Part shown: positions 62,547 to 64,000 of the stretch, piece by piece
How positions within the stretch are numbered: position 1 is the first letter of the stretch
How the letters are laid out: every line of letters starts with the position of its first letter
NCBI GenBank assembly: GCA_963840425.1
Contig: CAWIYZ010000026.1
Location: forward strand, 1-64,000
Length of the DNA stretch: 64,000 nucleotides
DNA from: CADEFX01 sp963840425
Lineage (GTDB): Bacteria; Pseudomonadota; Alphaproteobacteria; Rhizobiales; Hyphomicrobiaceae
Reading direction: 5' to 3'
The notes under the pieces: generated by a model
What the model was told of the DNA's origin: nothing
Databases searched by the model: none
Seen by the model: only the letters and a program-made list of their open reading frames with translations
Program-made: the position numbers and the translations under genes

Positions 62547-63906
62547 ATGCTCGACACGATGGCAAAGACCGCAACCGTCGAACCCAATGCCGATTTGCTG
62601 GCGCGATGCGAACATGCGCTCGAGCTGCTGTTGACGCATCGCGGCAATCCCTCTGCCGAGATTGAGCGGGTTCTTGCCGAAGACCCTCAGTGCGTGTTCG
62701 GCCATTGTCTGCGCGCCGCAATCATCGTGCGTGCCGATGCCATCGCTGCGCGATCCACGCTTGCCGCGAGCGTCGCCGCCATCGAGGCGGCGTGCCCAGA
62801 CATCGACGACCCTGCACGCCGACACGCGGCCGCGGCGCGTGCTTGGCTCGAGGGCGACTCGGCTCTCGCGCTCGAGCGTTACGGCGGCATCGTCATCGAC
62901 TGGCCGCGCGACATTCTCGCGCTCGTGGTCGCGCATGCACTCGACTTCCGCCTGGGACGGCGACGCATGATGCGCGATCGTATCGCCCAGGTGCTGCCTG
63001 AATGGGACGCCGCAATGCCCGGCTACGCGAGCGTCCTGGCGATGTACGCGTTCGCGCTGGAGGAAAACGGCCAGTATCGTCGTGCCGAAAAGATGGCGCG
63101 GCGCGCGCTCGCCCTCGACCCCCGACATGCGGGTGCCATTCACGTTGTCGTACACGTGATGGAGATGCAGGGGCGCGCCCGCGAGGGTCTGGCATTCCTT
63201 ACGGCGACTCAGTCGGCATGGGCCGAAGGCACCGGATTTTCCGTGCATCTCGCATGGCATCGCGCGCTGCTCCAGCTCGACGCGGACGATCCCAACTCCG
63301 CCCTCGCGACGTACGATGCGCAGATCGCGAATGGACGCGCTTCAGATATCTCTGTGCTCGCCGATGCTTCGGCGCTGCTGTGGCGACTGGAGCTCCGCAA
63401 CATCGAGGTGGGCGGGCGCTGGCGGCGATTGGCCGATCGCTGGGAAGTGCAGGCGCTGGCCGGCGCGCGGCCCTTTTACGTCGTGCACGCGATGATGGCG
63501 TTCGTCGCCGCGGGACGTGGCGCTGCCGCGGCGGCGCGTCTTGGAAGCACTGCCGCGCACGGACAGCAACGCAGCGTCATCGGCGCTCTCGGAGGATGCA
63601 CTCGCGCCGCTCTTCTGCGAAGCGCTGCTTGCCTTCTCCCGCAGCGACTATGCTGCGTGCGTTGACTGGTTGACACGCGTGCGCCACATCGCGCACCGCT
63701 GTGGCGGCAGCCTCGCCCAGTGCGACCTCATTCATCTTACGTTCACCGAAGCGGCATTGCGTGCGCGAAGGGCGCATCTTGCCCGTGCGCTGGTGGCGGA
63801 GCGCACAGCCGAGAAGCCAGCAAGCCGGCTCAATCGGCTGCTGCAGCAGCGCCTGGCGATGATAACGCCTGGGATGCATGAAACGGGCACCCCCGCTGTG
63901 GGTTGA
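62547..63906 (+). pseudogene. Tetratricopeptide-repeat protein (TTC38-like), frameshifted
   Basis: ATG at 62547 with GGAG 7 bases upstream. About 450 residues of tandem helical repeats: ALELLLTHRGNPSAEIERVL, YASVLAMYAFALEENGQYRR, AEKMARRALALDPRHAGAIH, VVVHVMEMQGRAREGLAFLT, a pattern of the TPR38-like family in proteobacteria. Near 63538 the frame shifts and the last helices continue as ALPRTDSNAASSALSEDALA, SDYAACVDWLTRVRHIAHRC to 63906. TPR proteins mediate protein contacts; no partner is known. It follows the efflux pump by 54 bp but is probably not part of that system. Confidence 0.7.
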
Positions 63907-64000
63907 GTTTCGGCGGCTGGGCAGGCCGAAGCTCCTGCATGCGTTCGCAGATCCGCAGCGCGGTGCTGGTCGCTCGTGACTTGTCGTCACTCGCTGCGCC

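Noticed and set aside
1..64000. CRISPR array
   Set aside because: No regularly spaced repeat series with unique spacers seen; repeats found are single pairs or tandem copies.

Overview
The window reads as chromosomal DNA of a high-GC alphaproteobacterium, most likely from the Hyphomicrobiales (Bradyrhizobium-like). The basis is the many small proteins that resemble rhizobial families, the tripartite tricarboxylate (Tct) transporter genes, the BKACE/DUF849 and hydantoinase genes, and the alphaproteobacterial-type tRNA-Asp fragments. This is inference from recalled family resemblance; no search was run.

Layout. 0.5-9.9 kb is an accessory mosaic: small membrane and secreted proteins, a cupin, a TauD-type dioxygenase, a gutted ATP-dependent DNA ligase, a NarL-type response regulator that lacks its phospho-acceptor aspartate, a LuxR-only fragment, a truncated receiver and a MarR regulator. 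9.9-13.3 kb holds a broken IS3 (IS407-like) element that cuts an MFS gene, and a complete IS1182-type element with 19-bp terminal inverted repeats. 13.4-43.2 kb is a large catabolic district: M20 carbamoylase-type hydrolase, a complete Dpp-type peptide ABC transporter, amidase, DapA remnant, GAF protein, RidA, hydantoinase HyuA/HyuB, a dead 2OG-Fe oxygenase, copper amine oxidase, alpha/beta hydrolase, FAH-family enzyme, TctABC uptake system, BKACE, MoaD-like protein and a molybdenum hydroxylase large subunit. Together these would import peptides, amides or ureides and carboxylates, split C-N bonds, oxidise amines and aldehydes, and cleave beta-keto acids. 43.7-47.1 kb is scrapyard DNA: PsiF-like and other small secreted proteins, two IS1182-family transposase remnants, fragments of a SOS-associated peptidase, a receiver domain and a second DNA ligase.

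47.1-55.3 kb is bounded by two direct repeats of the 3' half of a tRNA-Asp gene (36 bp identical). It looks like a small integrated element: integrase C-terminal remnant next to the left repeat, small membrane proteins, a HEPN-like protein, a serine recombinase destroyed by a 41-bp tandem duplication, a membrane protein with a primase-like C-terminus, an excisionase-like HTH protein and a RepA-like ATPase. Neither repeat has a tRNA 5' half, so the intact gene is probably upstream of the window and more of the window may belong to stacked islands.

56-64 kb carries a Cj0069-family protein, then a TetR regulator divergent from an RND efflux operon (periplasmic adaptor and pump) with two palindromic operators between them, and a TPR protein. 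A notable feature of the window is that many genes are whole in content but broken by single-base frame changes (GAF, HyuA, Mo hydroxylase, IS3 orfB, membrane/primase protein, RepA-like, TetR, adaptor, pump, TPR), whereas the ABC, amidase, amine oxidase, Tct and BKACE genes are intact. This means either gene decay or sequence indels.
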